Assembly (NCBI RefSeq): GCF_003781945.1
Contig: NZ_RJJW01000012.1
Span: 19,219 to 83,218 of the forward strand
Direction of reading: 5' to 3'
DNA from: Halorubrum sp. CSM-61
Lineage (GTDB): Archaea > Halobacteriota > Halobacteria > Halobacteriales > Haloferacaceae
DNA length: 64,000 nt
Below the pieces are notes generated by a model, which was not told the DNA's origin, made no database searches, and saw only the letters and a program-made list of their open reading frames with translations. The translations under genes were made by a program, and so were the position numbers. Below, piece by piece: positions 52,067 through 61,477 of this stretch. The stretch's first letter is position 1. Each line of letters opens with the position of its first letter.

Positions 52067-53431
52067 ATGGCTGTTCTAGACGATTTCTCTGGGTTCGAGT
52101 TTGAAGATCTGATCGAGGACGTCTTCCGCAATCTCGGCTACGAGAACGTCCGGCAGGCTGAGAAGATAGCTGACGAGGGACGGGATGTCATCATGGAGGA
52201 GGTCGTTGACGGCACACGACGCGCGACCGTCGTCGAGTGTAAACACACGGGAACGGTCGGGCGGCCGGTCGTCCAGAAGCTCCACTCGGCGATCGCGACG
52301 TTCGACTTCGATGGCCCGAAACGCGGAATGGTAGTCACGACCGGACGGTTTACGAGTCCCGCCCAGGAGTACGCCGACCGTCTCCAACAAAACGACGACC
52401 CACACCCAATCGAGTTGCTTGATGGCGAGGATCTCCGGGAGATCGCCGACGAGATCGGCCTTGACCTCTACAACGGTCGCATCGAGATTCTCTGCGACGA
52501 GACGCTACGTCCCTACGATCCGGCAACAGATGTCGACGCGCCAGTCACGGAGGCGTTTCGTGACATCGAGAACATCGAGGCAGCCGATCTCTCAACACCG
52601 CACTCAGCGGTGACGTTCCGACCGGTGGTCGCGGTTACCGCCGACACGAACGCCGTCTTCGAGACGTCTGTCGGCGTCATCCACCGGATCAACGATCGGA
52701 CGCGGTTCGTGGTTCACGCTGAACGCGGGCAGCCGCAGGTCGTCGACGAAGACGTCGCAACACTGGTCACCGAGAACCTCCATACGAGGATCGAACTCGA
52801 CTTGGAACGGTTTGGGGAGGTGTTCGACGATGTCGAGAAGCGCCGGTTCGGGCAGACCCAGACCGAGTACAAGGAGTGGGCCGTCGAGCGGCTCCAGCAG
52901 CACCATACAACGACTGTCACCTACACCGGCGACAACAACGTCACGTACAACAAGACGTGTGAGCCGAATCTCTCGGATATCTCAGTACAATCGATTGAGC
53001 CGGTGTATCTACCTGAGGTTCGGCAGACGACAGAGATACTGGAGTATTCGTATCCCTACGAATACTATGCTGCTGGCCCTTCACGAGTCACTACAGAAGA
53101 CGGGATTCACCGATGTGTCCACTGCGAGACGAGCGGTGTCGGCGAGACGTACACGTATTGTCCGAACTGCGGGGCGATCGCCTGTAACAACCATACTCAG
53201 ACTGAACGCCTTGAGCGGGAGCCGGTCTGTACAGGCTGTGCGGTGACCGAACGGTTCGCACTAAAGACGAAATACTTCTACGACGAAGAGAATCTCGAGA
53301 CGTTTCGCGAGGAGTACGACGCCATGCCGCTCCACGAGAAGGCGATGGAGAACAAGCTCTTGGCTGGAGGAAGCGTGGTCGTGACGCTGCTGCTCATCGT
53401 TGGACTCCTCGTCATCGGCGGCATCATCTGA
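52067..53431 (+). CDS. Mrr-like restriction endonuclease with zinc ribbon and C-terminal membrane segment
   Basis: 454 residues. The N-terminal nuclease has GFEFEDLIEDVFRNLGY, EGRDVIME and VVECKHTGTVGRPVVQKL, i.e. the D-ExK core of the Mrr_cat fold. A middle region of unknown fold is followed by two CxxC pairs (CVHC...CPNC, then CTGC) forming a zinc ribbon, and a final membrane helix (VVVTLLLIVGLLVIGGII). Mrr enzymes cut modified DNA. A membrane-tethered version placed between two PIN modules suggests a defence role, at the envelope, which is inference. Confidence 0.8.
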   Translation: MAVLDDFSGFEFEDLIEDVFRNLGYENVRQAEKIADEGRDVIMEEVVDGTRRATVVECKHTGTVGRPVVQKLHSAIATFDFDGPKRGMVVTTGRFTSPAQEYADRLQQNDDPHPIELLDGEDLREIADEIGLDLYNGRIEILCDETLRPYDPATDVDAPVTEAFRDIENIEAADLSTPHSAVTFRPVVAVTADTNAVFETSVGVIHRINDRTRFVVHAERGQPQVVDEDVATLVTENLHTRIELDLERFGEVFDDVEKRRFGQTQTEYKEWAVERLQQHHTTTVTYTGDNNVTYNKTCEPNLSDISVQSIEPVYLPEVRQTTEILEYSYPYEYYAAGPSRVTTEDGIHRCVHCETSGVGETYTYCPNCGAIACNNHTQTERLEREPVCTGCAVTERFALKTKYFYDEENLETFREEYDAMPLHEKAMENKLLAGGSVVVTLLLIVGLLVIGGII

Positions 53432-53535
53432 GCGGGATCGGTGTTCACGCTGGCTCAGCGACCAGTTCTTCGAGCGGGCAGTCGAGCGACCGAGGCTTTC
53501 GAGTGTTCTCTCCCACCGAATCAGATAAAAATCAG

Positions 53536-54045
53536 TCAACTGTTGCCGCTGATCAGCTCCTGAATAAATCGAAAGCCGTTCACGAACGTCACCGAGTCAC
53601 CGTACCCCTCGCTCGCGAGCACGGTTTCGGCCCCTTCGCCAGCCGCGATATCGGTCGTGTAGATGTACACATCGGTCGCCGTCCCCGCACTGAGGTGCTG
53701 GGCAGCTAAAGCGGCGAGGGCGGCGTCGGCACGCTCGACCTCGTCGGCAGGGCGGTCGTCGGCGTTCGCGATGTATCGCTGGACACCGTCCATCACCCGC
53801 GAGACGACTGGCTCGGCGAACTCGAGCGACGCCGCGATAGTCGCCCAGCCCTCGTCGATTGCGGTGTCAACCGGCACTTCCTCAATGTTGGGCTCGTTGA
53901 CGGTCAGCTCCTCGTACACCCGCTCGGGCAGGATGAAGGCGATGTCGTTCCGGCGAGCGAACCGCCGAACGGCCTGATAGCGGCTGTTCGAGGGCTGTCC
54001 CATCGCGACGAACAGGCCGGTGTCGGCGATGTGGAGCCGACTCAC
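53536..54045 (-). CDS. PIN-domain protein (toxin-like)
   Basis: 169 residues: LHIADTGLFVAMG (first Asp), ERVYEEL, EVERADAALAALAAQHL and YIYTTDIAAGEGAE. It overlaps its upstream regulator by four bases (ATGA at 54042-54045). Sequence order and the ending (EGYGDSVTF) parallel the PIN at 51450, so the two are paralogous and mirror-oriented. Confidence 0.78.
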   Translation of the reverse strand: MSRLHIADTGLFVAMGQPSNSRYQAVRRFARRNDIAFILPERVYEELTVNEPNIEEVPVDTAIDEGWATIAASLEFAEPVVSRVMDGVQRYIANADDRPADEVERADAALAALAAQHLSAGTATDVYIYTTDIAAGEGAETVLASEGYGDSVTFVNGFRFIQELISGNS

Positions 54046-54638
54046 GCGTCGCTAGTTTCGTCGCTGTCGATATCCAACTCATCGAGCCCCGTCCCTGCCT
54101 CCTCGATGTCGTAGTGCTCGTGGACCACAGGCCTGAGCGCCTGCAAGATCATCTCCGCGGCTAGCGGCGAGATGTTCAGGTCTTCGGCCATTAGTCGGTG
54201 GGTCACTTCGCCGCGTTCACGGGCGACGGCGTAGGTGAGCGCCGTTGCGAGGCCGGCGACGCCGTGGCGGTCGATGTAGGTGTCGATGTCGCCGTCCGTC
54301 TCGCGGCGGCCGACGGCGTCGATGAGCGCCGGCGTGATCGTGTACTCGCGGTCACCGGCGGCCGTCGTCACTGTCAGGTCGATCTCCCGGGCGGCGTACC
54401 GGCGTGGCTGCTCGTCGTCGGTGACGTCGACGACGCCGGCGTCGACGAGCCGGTTGACGTACTTATAGGCCGTTCCCTGAGCAAGTTCGAGGTCGTCCAT
54501 CACGTCTTGGACGGTCGCCTCCCGCTCCCGAGCGAGGTACGCGTATAGCTGAGCCAGTTGTGGCTCCTCAAGGAGGTCAGCGACCGAGAGGAAGTCCTGG
54601 ACGATGTCGCCGTCGGCGCGATTTGAGGTACGTGACAC
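54042..54638 (-). CDS. winged-helix antitoxin-like regulator of a PIN module
   Basis: 198 residues from GTG 54638; the preceding 74 codons in frame look non-coding. Helix-turn-helix: AQLYAYLAREREATVQDVMDDLELAQGTAYKYVNRLVDAGVVDV, then YIDRHGVAGLATALTYAVARERGEVTHRLMAEDLNISPLAAEMIL. It is paralogous to 50802 and coupled to the PIN at 53536. Confidence 0.75.
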   Translation of the reverse strand: MSRTSNRADGDIVQDFLSVADLLEEPQLAQLYAYLAREREATVQDVMDDLELAQGTAYKYVNRLVDAGVVDVTDDEQPRRYAAREIDLTVTTAAGDREYTITPALIDAVGRRETDGDIDTYIDRHGVAGLATALTYAVARERGEVTHRLMAEDLNISPLAAEMILQALRPVVHEHYDIEEAGTGLDELDIDSDETSDA

Positions 54639-55071
54639 GGGTGGTTCTTGATTACAGTTTACAGTGAAACAGTAAAGAGTGTTTGGGCCACTCCGCCAGC
54701 GTCGCGACCAGATGCTCCTCGAGGTCCCGTGTCCAATACGTCGCGAGCCCGGATGGACTACAGCGGGCGCACAGTTACAACGGGCCTTCCAGAAACCCGA
54801 GTTCGACCCGGAACCGGGCGAGTGCCGCGAGCGTGTCGACGACCACCCCACAGCCGTCACAGACGAATTGATCCCGCCCCTACGACTATTTGAGAGACCG
54901 TAAGAAGGGAACTCGAGTGTTTCCTGCTAGACGCTTTCGCTGTCATTTCTATATTGTCTAATTAGTTGTACTGTACGGCTATACTAACCAGTTGTACTGA
55001 ATAGTATAGCTAACCATACTAACTGATTTGTCTGACGCAAATTTATGACGAATGGGTCTAACAAGTGAGAT
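54639..55071. other. intergenic region upstream of parA
   Basis: 433 bases. A 74-codon plus-strand frame (54679-54903, ending PPLRLFERP) may be a small gene or relic but matches nothing I know. The 3' part holds the repeats described at 54964-55023. Confidence 0.45.
54964..55023. repeat. repeats upstream of parA, candidate centromere (parS-like)
   Basis: AGTTGTACTG occurs at 54964 and 54990, ATACTAAC at 54981 and 55016, in an AT-rich tract ending 49 bases before the parA start. Such short repeats are the usual form of plasmid partition sites and par promoters. Confidence 0.5.
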
Positions 55072-55905
55072 ATGCTCACGTACACGACATACAGCGAAGC
55101 TGGCGGCGTCGGGAAGACGACGCTCGCGTCAAATCTCGCCGACGCGCACGGCCAGCACGATCGCGATGTTCTCGTAATCGATCTTGACCCTCAGAATGGC
55201 TCGTTAACGTATTTACTCGGCGTTGACGCTCCACGAGATGATAGTAACGCAGACAACATCGCGCGCCACCTCATCGACCGACCAAAGGGCACATTCGAGG
55301 ACCTCATCCTTGAGACGTCATTTGGATTCGACCTCGTTCCAAGCCACAATATGCTAGAAAATCTCGCTGATCTCCTTGCTCGCGCTGCCTCAATGGCAGA
55401 AGACCTCGATGAGGAGTTCGAACGCCACGACCAACTGCGCCAAGTACTGCTCAACGCGGATATCCCCGAGAAATACGATACGATCGTCGTCGATCCGCCG
55501 GCAACCGCTGGCCCCCATCTCTACAACGCTATTGGCGCAACCCGTTCGCTGGTGATTCCGCTGGAACCGACAGGGAAAGGGATTCAATCGATAGAGGGGC
55601 TACAAGATGTTGTTCAGGGCTTCGAAGACACGGTGGGCGTCACTGTTGGTGTCCTCGCGGTTGTGCCGAACGGCGTTGGACGGACGACGGACCAACAACA
55701 CTACCTGACGCGTATCCGCGAGTTGGGGTACGACGCGCCAGTCGCCATTGGTGAGCGATCGTCGCTGTTCGAAGGCTGCTGGGACAAGCAGACGACAGCG
55801 TTCGCGTACGTCAATGAGTATCGCTCCCGGAAACGTGATCACGAAATGGAGACGCTCGAGCAGTTACACGAGCTCGCCAGCCATCTTGAGGAGGTGAGTG
55901 CCTAA
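55072..55905 (+). CDS. parA: ParA/Soj-type partition ATPase
   Basis: 277 residues. Deviant Walker A is SEAGGVGKTTLASNLA: the P-loop Lys is present but the extra signature Lys of KGGxGKT is replaced by Ala. Walker A' VLVIDLDPQNGSLTY and Walker B TIVVDPPATAGP follow. It drives plasmid or chromosome segregation with a partner, here the overlapping acidic gene (TAATG at 55903-55907). The missing signature Lys is seen in other haloarchaeal ParA proteins as far as I recall. Confidence 0.88.
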   Translation: MLTYTTYSEAGGVGKTTLASNLADAHGQHDRDVLVIDLDPQNGSLTYLLGVDAPRDDSNADNIARHLIDRPKGTFEDLILETSFGFDLVPSHNMLENLADLLARAASMAEDLDEEFERHDQLRQVLLNADIPEKYDTIVVDPPATAGPHLYNAIGATRSLVIPLEPTGKGIQSIEGLQDVVQGFEDTVGVTVGVLAVVPNGVGRTTDQQHYLTRIRELGYDAPVAIGERSSLFEGCWDKQTTAFAYVNEYRSRKRDHEMETLEQLHELASHLEEVSA

Positions 55906-56342
55906 TGCCGAACGGCATGAAATCCGGGAGCGGCGATGATCCGTTCGCCGAGGACGACGATGTCGACGATGAGCCTGTCGACGATGTCCCAGATACGGAC
56001 ACAGATGCTGGTGATCCGTTTGATGAGCAATCAACAACGCCAGAACCTGATCCGGCGTCGACGACGCTACCAGGCATCCCTGACCATCCTGCTGACGAAT
56101 CCTCCCGGCTGCCGTGGATCCACCGTCGCGATGGAGTGAAAGACGACCGGGACCACAAGACGATCCACTACACAGAACACACGGTAAAGAGGGAACGTCG
56201 GGAGCTCCGGCCTGCACTTGAGGAACAACTTGGGGATGATGTCGAACTTACTGATGCCCGAGAGGCGGCATATCTCGTCGGAATGGACCACATAGACGAA
56301 GTCGCTGACGTGCTTCGAGAGTGGGGCTACGATATCGAGTGA
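55905..56342 (+). CDS. acidic partner protein of ParA
   Basis: 145 residues. Highly acidic, disordered N-terminal 50 residues, then a basic helical part (DHKTIHYTEHTVKRERRELRPALEEQLGDDVELTDAREAAYLVGMDHIDEVADVLREWGY). No ParB motifs. Its start overlaps the parA stop by one base, so it is coupled. A DNA-binding or adaptor role in segregation is inferred. Confidence 0.65.
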   Translation: MPNGMKSGSGDDPFAEDDDVDDEPVDDVPDTDTDAGDPFDEQSTTPEPDPASTTLPGIPDHPADESSRLPWIHRRDGVKDDRDHKTIHYTEHTVKRERRELRPALEEQLGDDVELTDAREAAYLVGMDHIDEVADVLREWGYDIE

Positions 56343-56519
56343 CCGGTATCGGCCCGTTGTGTGTTATCCCCCTAGAGGAATATCACCGGGCGCGCCCCAA
56401 TTGGGGACGCCGAACAGTTCACATCGCAGGGCTCACAAGGGCGATGTTCCACCGGTATGTCTCCGATCGGCTTGGCAGCGAGCGTATGCTCGCCGGACAG
56501 CCCATCTGAAACGGCGTGA

Positions 56520-58130
56520 TCACGCCAGCGTATAGCGTCGGTGCCGCCGGAGCGCATAGCGGTAGGAACCATACGAAACGCCGACCGTCAACAGCAGATA
56601 CGTACCGAAGAGCACGCCGAATACAGGCGTCAACACGACGTTTCCGGTGACCGCGAACCACGTCACGAACAGCCCGAGACCCGTTCCGCCACCCACGACG
56701 AACAGGTACACCATCATGACGAGCGTCGACGGGACGACCGTTTCTGTCCCCCAAAACTCGCGCTCCTCGTAGATCGGGTACGCCGAGCCGATGCCGACCG
56801 CGAACATCGCCGCAGCGAGACACATCACAACTCCGACGGCGGCGGTCGCCACCGCCTCAACTACCGTTATCCCAAAAAGGATCGGGACGAACGAGCTGAG
56901 AACAGCGACCGGCACTCCAATCGCAACGCCGGCGAGAAGCCGTCCACGGACGAGAGCCGCGGATGGCGTCTCGGTAAGAAGGAGCAGCGGTAGTTGCGGC
57001 CGCTCGTCACCGAGCGGGTTCAACCCGAAGGTAGCGCCTGAGAGGTATGTCGCGAGAACGACGCCGCCCCCAGTGATGATGGGTCCGAGGGCGTCGCCCG
57101 AAAACTCGAGAAACATCGTCCCGAACGGTGCGATAAAAAATACGGCAATCAGGAGATGACTCAACTCCGCCGGATCACGGCGACTGCGCACGAGAATCCC
57201 CCACGCGATACGACCGGGTTTAGTGTATGCGAACGGTCGTGGGGCAGAGAATCCGCCGCTCGATCGCCGCACCTGCGTCGACTCGTTGTTGCCGACCGAA
57301 TCGGTAAACCAGAGCGTAGAAACCTGCCTGGTCGAGACGACGAGACCGACCGGCGTGAGAGCGATTAACGCCGCGAGCACCGCCACCGCCTCCGGAGAGG
57401 TCGGTCTGGAGACCGGTGTTCCGACGAAAGCGAGCGCAACGTATTCCACGAGGGGATCGAACGCCACTGTCGACAACAGCCGTTGCACTGAGAGGTCGGA
57501 TTCGACGATGAACTGCCCGGCGAACTGTGACGCGACGACGAGTCCGACCATCGCGAGGATACCGACCGCTTTCAGGAGACGGCGAAGGCTGGGGAGTTTC
57601 CGCAGGAGTCGCAGCACAGTAATTCCCCCGGCGTACCCCCAGACGGCGGCACAACAAACGAGCGGCAGCGCGACCGCCCCGCCCGAAGCAACGAGCAGGG
57701 GCGAGCCCATTCCGAGTGCGAATGTGACCACCACTGCCCCGACCGGGATCCCGAACCACAGGGAGAGCCGTCCCACCTCCGCTGTGATGAGCCCGATAAC
57801 GACTGCTCGCGGGTGAACCGCCAGCAGGACGAAATCCGCACCGTCGATATGTCCGAGCCGTTCGAGGGTCCGAAACACCGATATCGACAGGAGACCGAGA
57901 GGAACAAGCGTCGCAGCGGGCGCGAAGAACGGGACCGCCGTCACGGAACGCGCGGTTTGCCCAAGCACATACGCTGTCGGCAGCGCGAACAGGAGCGCGC
58001 CGCCGAAGAACAGCGCCGTGAGCAGGAGTCCAAGGACTCGACGGGGGTTTCCGAGGTACCCACGGAGGCTTCGGACGAACTCCGCTCGCCCAATTCGGAG
58101 CCCGTGGCGAACGTCCTGTCGGACGCTCAT
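56520..58130 (-). CDS. ABC-type exporter permease (large ABC-2 like)
   Basis: 536 residues with about twelve membrane segments in two halves (residues 35-60 and many up to 525) and a central hydrophilic stretch. It overlaps its ATPase gene by four bases (58127-58130). Substrate unknown. It lies between the partition genes and the integrase and could be cargo of the replicon. Confidence 0.78.
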   Translation of the reverse strand: MSVRQDVRHGLRIGRAEFVRSLRGYLGNPRRVLGLLLTALFFGGALLFALPTAYVLGQTARSVTAVPFFAPAATLVPLGLLSISVFRTLERLGHIDGADFVLLAVHPRAVVIGLITAEVGRLSLWFGIPVGAVVVTFALGMGSPLLVASGGAVALPLVCCAAVWGYAGGITVLRLLRKLPSLRRLLKAVGILAMVGLVVASQFAGQFIVESDLSVQRLLSTVAFDPLVEYVALAFVGTPVSRPTSPEAVAVLAALIALTPVGLVVSTRQVSTLWFTDSVGNNESTQVRRSSGGFSAPRPFAYTKPGRIAWGILVRSRRDPAELSHLLIAVFFIAPFGTMFLEFSGDALGPIITGGGVVLATYLSGATFGLNPLGDERPQLPLLLLTETPSAALVRGRLLAGVAIGVPVAVLSSFVPILFGITVVEAVATAAVGVVMCLAAAMFAVGIGSAYPIYEEREFWGTETVVPSTLVMMVYLFVVGGGTGLGLFVTWFAVTGNVVLTPVFGVLFGTYLLLTVGVSYGSYRYALRRHRRYTLA

Positions 58131-58903
58131 TCTCTCCGAGAGGCCGCGTCCGTTTCGGGTTCGCTCGTGACGGCGAGGAACGCGTCTTCCAGGGATCCAC
58201 TCTCGCCCGTCTCCGCACGGGCCTGTACTTCGGTGGGTGTCCCCTCGGTGACGAGTCTCCCGTCAAACAACACCCCGACCTCGTCAGCGACGGCTTCGAC
58301 CACCGGAAGAATGTGTGTTGAGAGGAACACCGTGGTTCCTGCGTCGGCGAACGCGGTGATCGATTCTCGGATGGTGCGCGCCGCTCGGGGGTCAAGCCCC
58401 GATGTCGGTTCGTCTAAATACAGGACGTCCGGTTCGTGCAGGACGCTCTGGATGAACGCGGTCTTCTGTTTCATTCCCTTCGAATACCCGTCGATCCGCC
58501 TGTCTGCGTCACCAGCTAACCCGAATTGGTCGAGGTACTCGCCGATGCGCTCGTGGGCAACAGACCGCGAAATGTCGCGAAGGTCGGCGACGTATTCGAG
58601 CTGTTCGCGGGCGCTGAACTCGTCGTACAGTGGTGGCGTCTCAGGGAGATAGCCGACCCGACCGGCGATCGCACGCCGGTCGCTCGGGTCGACGCCACAG
58701 ACGCGTACCGATCCGCTGTCCGGATCGCTGAGTCCGGTAAGGAGCCGCATCGTCGTCGTCTTCCCCGCACCGTTCGGGCCAAGAAAGCCGTAGACGCTCC
58801 CGTGCTGGATGTCGAGCGTGAGACTGTCGAGAGCGACTTCTGAGCCGTAGCTCTTCCGGAGATCGGTCGCCAGAATGGCGGATTCGTCGTGGGTGGAGGG
58901 CAT
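58127..58903 (-). CDS. ABC transporter ATP-binding protein (exporter type)
   Basis: 258 residues. Walker A GPNGAGKTTTM, signature region IDGYSKGMKQK (variant of LSGGQ), Walker B VLYLDEPTSGLD, switch His (FLSTHIL). The C-terminal tail ends with an acidic helix. It is the energy subunit for the permease at 56520, in one operon. Confidence 0.88.
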   Translation of the reverse strand: MPSTHDESAILATDLRKSYGSEVALDSLTLDIQHGSVYGFLGPNGAGKTTTMRLLTGLSDPDSGSVRVCGVDPSDRRAIAGRVGYLPETPPLYDEFSAREQLEYVADLRDISRSVAHERIGEYLDQFGLAGDADRRIDGYSKGMKQKTAFIQSVLHEPDVLYLDEPTSGLDPRAARTIRESITAFADAGTTVFLSTHILPVVEAVADEVGVLFDGRLVTEGTPTEVQARAETGESGSLEDAFLAVTSEPETDAASRRE

Positions 58904-59231
58904 ACGTAACGGATGTCATTTCCCGAACCGGTCGTCTATGCGTTTCGGAATCATCTTCCGGTCACACGTATCGGGGGTAATGCCGCATGGATAGATAGCG
59001 ATGCGAATAGGCGGCGTGATCGCCCCGCCGAAATCTCATTTTGTATAGCGATATATGATACATTACTCTTGAACATCCATTGTCCGATAAGTTGCTTATT
59101 TCGCGTGTCCCCAACAGACACGCGCATAACCAATACTATTATACTACTGTCAGATAGACGCTACCCAATGAGATCACGACGCTTAGAATCACAACAGGGG
59201 GCAGCACGCGGGGTTCTCTCCCGAGATCTCC
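58904..59231. other. gene-free stretch before the integrase
   Basis: 328 bases, AT-rich in the middle (59035-59075 and 59130-59160). It includes a 23-codon frame (59168-59239) that ends inside the integrase start codon region; possibly a leader, weakly supported. Otherwise nothing. Confidence 0.4.
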
Positions 59232-60476
59232 GTGAGTGACCAAACCTACAACTGGTCGAGGAAATCATTCGACGAACTCGTCGATTTCTACGAGCGCGAA
59301 ATCGCCCGTGAACGCCAGCTCGAGGGATACGATCCAAACAAGGATATTCCGTCCTACCAGTGGCTCGTTGAGCACGGCTACAGTGGCCTGCAGTACGCTG
59401 TTCGAGAACACCACAAAATGACGCTCTCCGAGTTCTTCGAACAGGCTGTTGGACTTGGCGACGGTGGTTCAGCCGACAGCCTGTCGTGGCCAATCGACAA
59501 CGAGCAGATGATCGAGTATCTCGAACAGTACTTCCGGTCACAGCAACGGGGATCGGCTGCGGAGAGCACCCTCCAGTCAAAGCGCTCGCGGCTCGGCCAG
59601 TTTCTTCGCCACTACGAGGACCTTCACGGGACGGCCGCGATCGTTTCTCGCATCACCGATGTAGCTGACCAGCCTGAAGAGATTCAGCGCGTCACAGCCG
59701 TCTTTGACGTTCTCGATAAAGAACTCGAGAGTAATGATTCGAAGCGGCGGTACCGATCTGACATCGACGACCTCTACAGTTGGCTTGTCGATCGTGGTTA
59801 CGGCGCGTTCAATCCCGTTCGATATGACCACGAGTGGGACGTTTCCAAGCGCGATAACCCCGCGCTTGCGCCCGTACAGGTCGGATCTCTTGCGGTTGCG
59901 ACTGAGAATACAGAAGAGCAGTTAATCGTCTTAGGGTTGTGCGCGTGGGGCTTACGACGGAGCGAATTAGCAAACCTCCACGTTGAGAACGTAAACCTCC
60001 AGGCTGAGTCACCGTATCTCTCTTTCGACACGCGAAAAAACGGTCCCGGAACAGTAGCGCTGATCTACGGCCAAGATATTCTTGAGGATCGGATCGCACA
60101 GCTGTCGGATCGCCAGGGATGGGATGGGTATCTGTTCCCCTCACCAGACGCTCGACGTGACCATGTAACCGGTGAGACGCTCAATCGCCGATTTAAGTCG
60201 ATCGCTGCGCGTGCGGATGCGCATGTTCGCGGTGAGCTCCCGACATCGAAGATGGGACGTCGGTTCTGGTACAGCGCGTACGCTGACGCCGTCGAGACGG
60301 TGATCGAGCGTCTCCAGAGTGTAGCCCACGAACAGGGAAGCAGCGATCCGATGGTTGTGTTTCGAAACTACCTCTCTGAGGAGAAGCGTCGTGAGTACCT
60401 TCGTGAAGCAATGCGTGACCGGCTTGCTGAAGCGTTCGATCACGACGCTGAAGGGGAAACTAACTCTGGTTTGTGA
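59232..60476 (+). CDS. tyrosine recombinase / phage-type integrase
   Basis: 414 residues from GTG 59232. A long N-terminal arm with SAM-like core-binding domain (ESTLQSKRSRLGQFLRHYEDL) leads to the catalytic domain. The first catalytic Arg is in LCAWGLRRSELANLHVENV and the later part has TSKMGRRFWYSAYADAVE. The usual HxLRH box is replaced by GRRFWYSA, and NYLSEEKRREYL supplies a C-terminal Tyr. Haloarchaeal plasmid integrases have this look. Inactivity is possible. Confidence 0.8.
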   Translation: MSDQTYNWSRKSFDELVDFYEREIARERQLEGYDPNKDIPSYQWLVEHGYSGLQYAVREHHKMTLSEFFEQAVGLGDGGSADSLSWPIDNEQMIEYLEQYFRSQQRGSAAESTLQSKRSRLGQFLRHYEDLHGTAAIVSRITDVADQPEEIQRVTAVFDVLDKELESNDSKRRYRSDIDDLYSWLVDRGYGAFNPVRYDHEWDVSKRDNPALAPVQVGSLAVATENTEEQLIVLGLCAWGLRRSELANLHVENVNLQAESPYLSFDTRKNGPGTVALIYGQDILEDRIAQLSDRQGWDGYLFPSPDARRDHVTGETLNRRFKSIAARADAHVRGELPTSKMGRRFWYSAYADAVETVIERLQSVAHEQGSSDPMVVFRNYLSEEKRREYLREAMRDRLAEAFDHDAEGETNSGL

Positions 60477-60555
60477 GTCCCCGGCTCTGTTGAATCCGCA
60501 GAAGGCGGCGGGATAGCGTCGCTCTGAAGGTGGAAGCGAAGCGGAAGAGCCGAAT

Positions 60556-61029
60556 GTGCCTAAACTACTCTTCCGCTTCGTTAAGCAAGCCGCGTCGCTG
60601 GCTCAAAAGCGCTGTGCCGCCAGTCCAACGGCGGTGAGTGATCCGACTGGCAACGGATTTCCCGGCTGGAAGCATGTCACGCTCCACTTTTTGCGGGTTC
60701 ACATGGACGCGACGTACCGCGAGATCGTGGATTGGGCGAGCGAGATGGATCGTGTTCGTCGGCTGTTACAGCTCGCTCGAACGGCATTTCCCGCACCCTC
60801 AACGCTGTACCGGTCGTTTGAGAGGGTGCCCATGTCCGTGTGGCGAGGCGCACACAACGCGCGGTTGGACAGCGAGCTATACGGCCAGCGCTGGATGGCC
60901 GAGACCGCCTTTTCGGCCATCAAGCGTCGGTTCGGCCCCGCTGTCCACCCTCGCGCGTGGTACCGCGAGTTCCGCGAACTCGTGTTGACCGCCGCAGTCT
61001 ACAACCTCGAACAGGCTCTCAAACAGTGA
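60556..61029 (+). pseudogene. IS5-family transposase with internal deletion
   Basis: 157 residues instead of the family's ~270-280. The N-terminal part (FVKQAASLAQKRCAAS, WKHVTLHFLRVHMDATYREIVDWAS) and the C-terminal part (RWMAETAFSAIKRRFGPAVHPRAWYREFRELVLTAAVYNLEQAL, with the catalytic Glu) are joined near 60850 in frame, but the middle carrying the Asp residues is missing. It may behave as a non-autonomous derivative. Confidence 0.8.
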
Positions 61030-61149
61030 TCCCCACGCCGTCATCGGATTACACAAAGCAGTCAATACAGGTGACTCACGAATCGCTCAGTACAGGGGGC
61101 CCACGTATCGCTCTACTCGCATAAACACTCATTAACAGACAGGAATACC

Positions 61150-61416
61150 ATACAAGATGCAGAGCGCAAGTCTTGTACTGAGTTCCTCTCGGATTCGATC
61201 AAGCCGGATCGGTCAGCACAGAAGCTCTATCGGGGATCACCGCAAGACAATCTGGCTAATATCACAGAGACCAATCAGCAAATAAACGAGACAATTGATA
61301 TTGATGGATACGTCCACGTTGCGCATGCGAAATCAGGGGGTTACCAAAAGCGGGTGGTCTGGTTCAATCGGCGAACTGACTCTGATAATCGCCAGATTGC
61401 GTTGATATCGCTGTAG
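61150..61416 (+). pseudogene. C-terminal fragment of an unknown protein
   Basis: An 88-codon open stretch without a start codon, ending TAG at 61414: FLSDSIKPDRSAQKLYRG, ETNQQINETIDIDGYVHVAHAKSGGYQKRVVWFNRRTD. It reads as real protein (beta-rich end), probably the 3' end of a gene cut by the IS5. No family recognised. Confidence 0.45.
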
Positions 61417-61477
61417 CTGTACAGAACTCTATTGAGTACAATTTGGTGTGTTTCTCATGGAGATAGTGTTCTACCTT

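Noticed and set aside
54639..54860. N-terminal extension of the regulator at 54042
   Set aside because: The 74 added codons are rich in Arg/Ser/Gly/Pro with no acidic bias, while the winged helix starts soon after GTG 54638.
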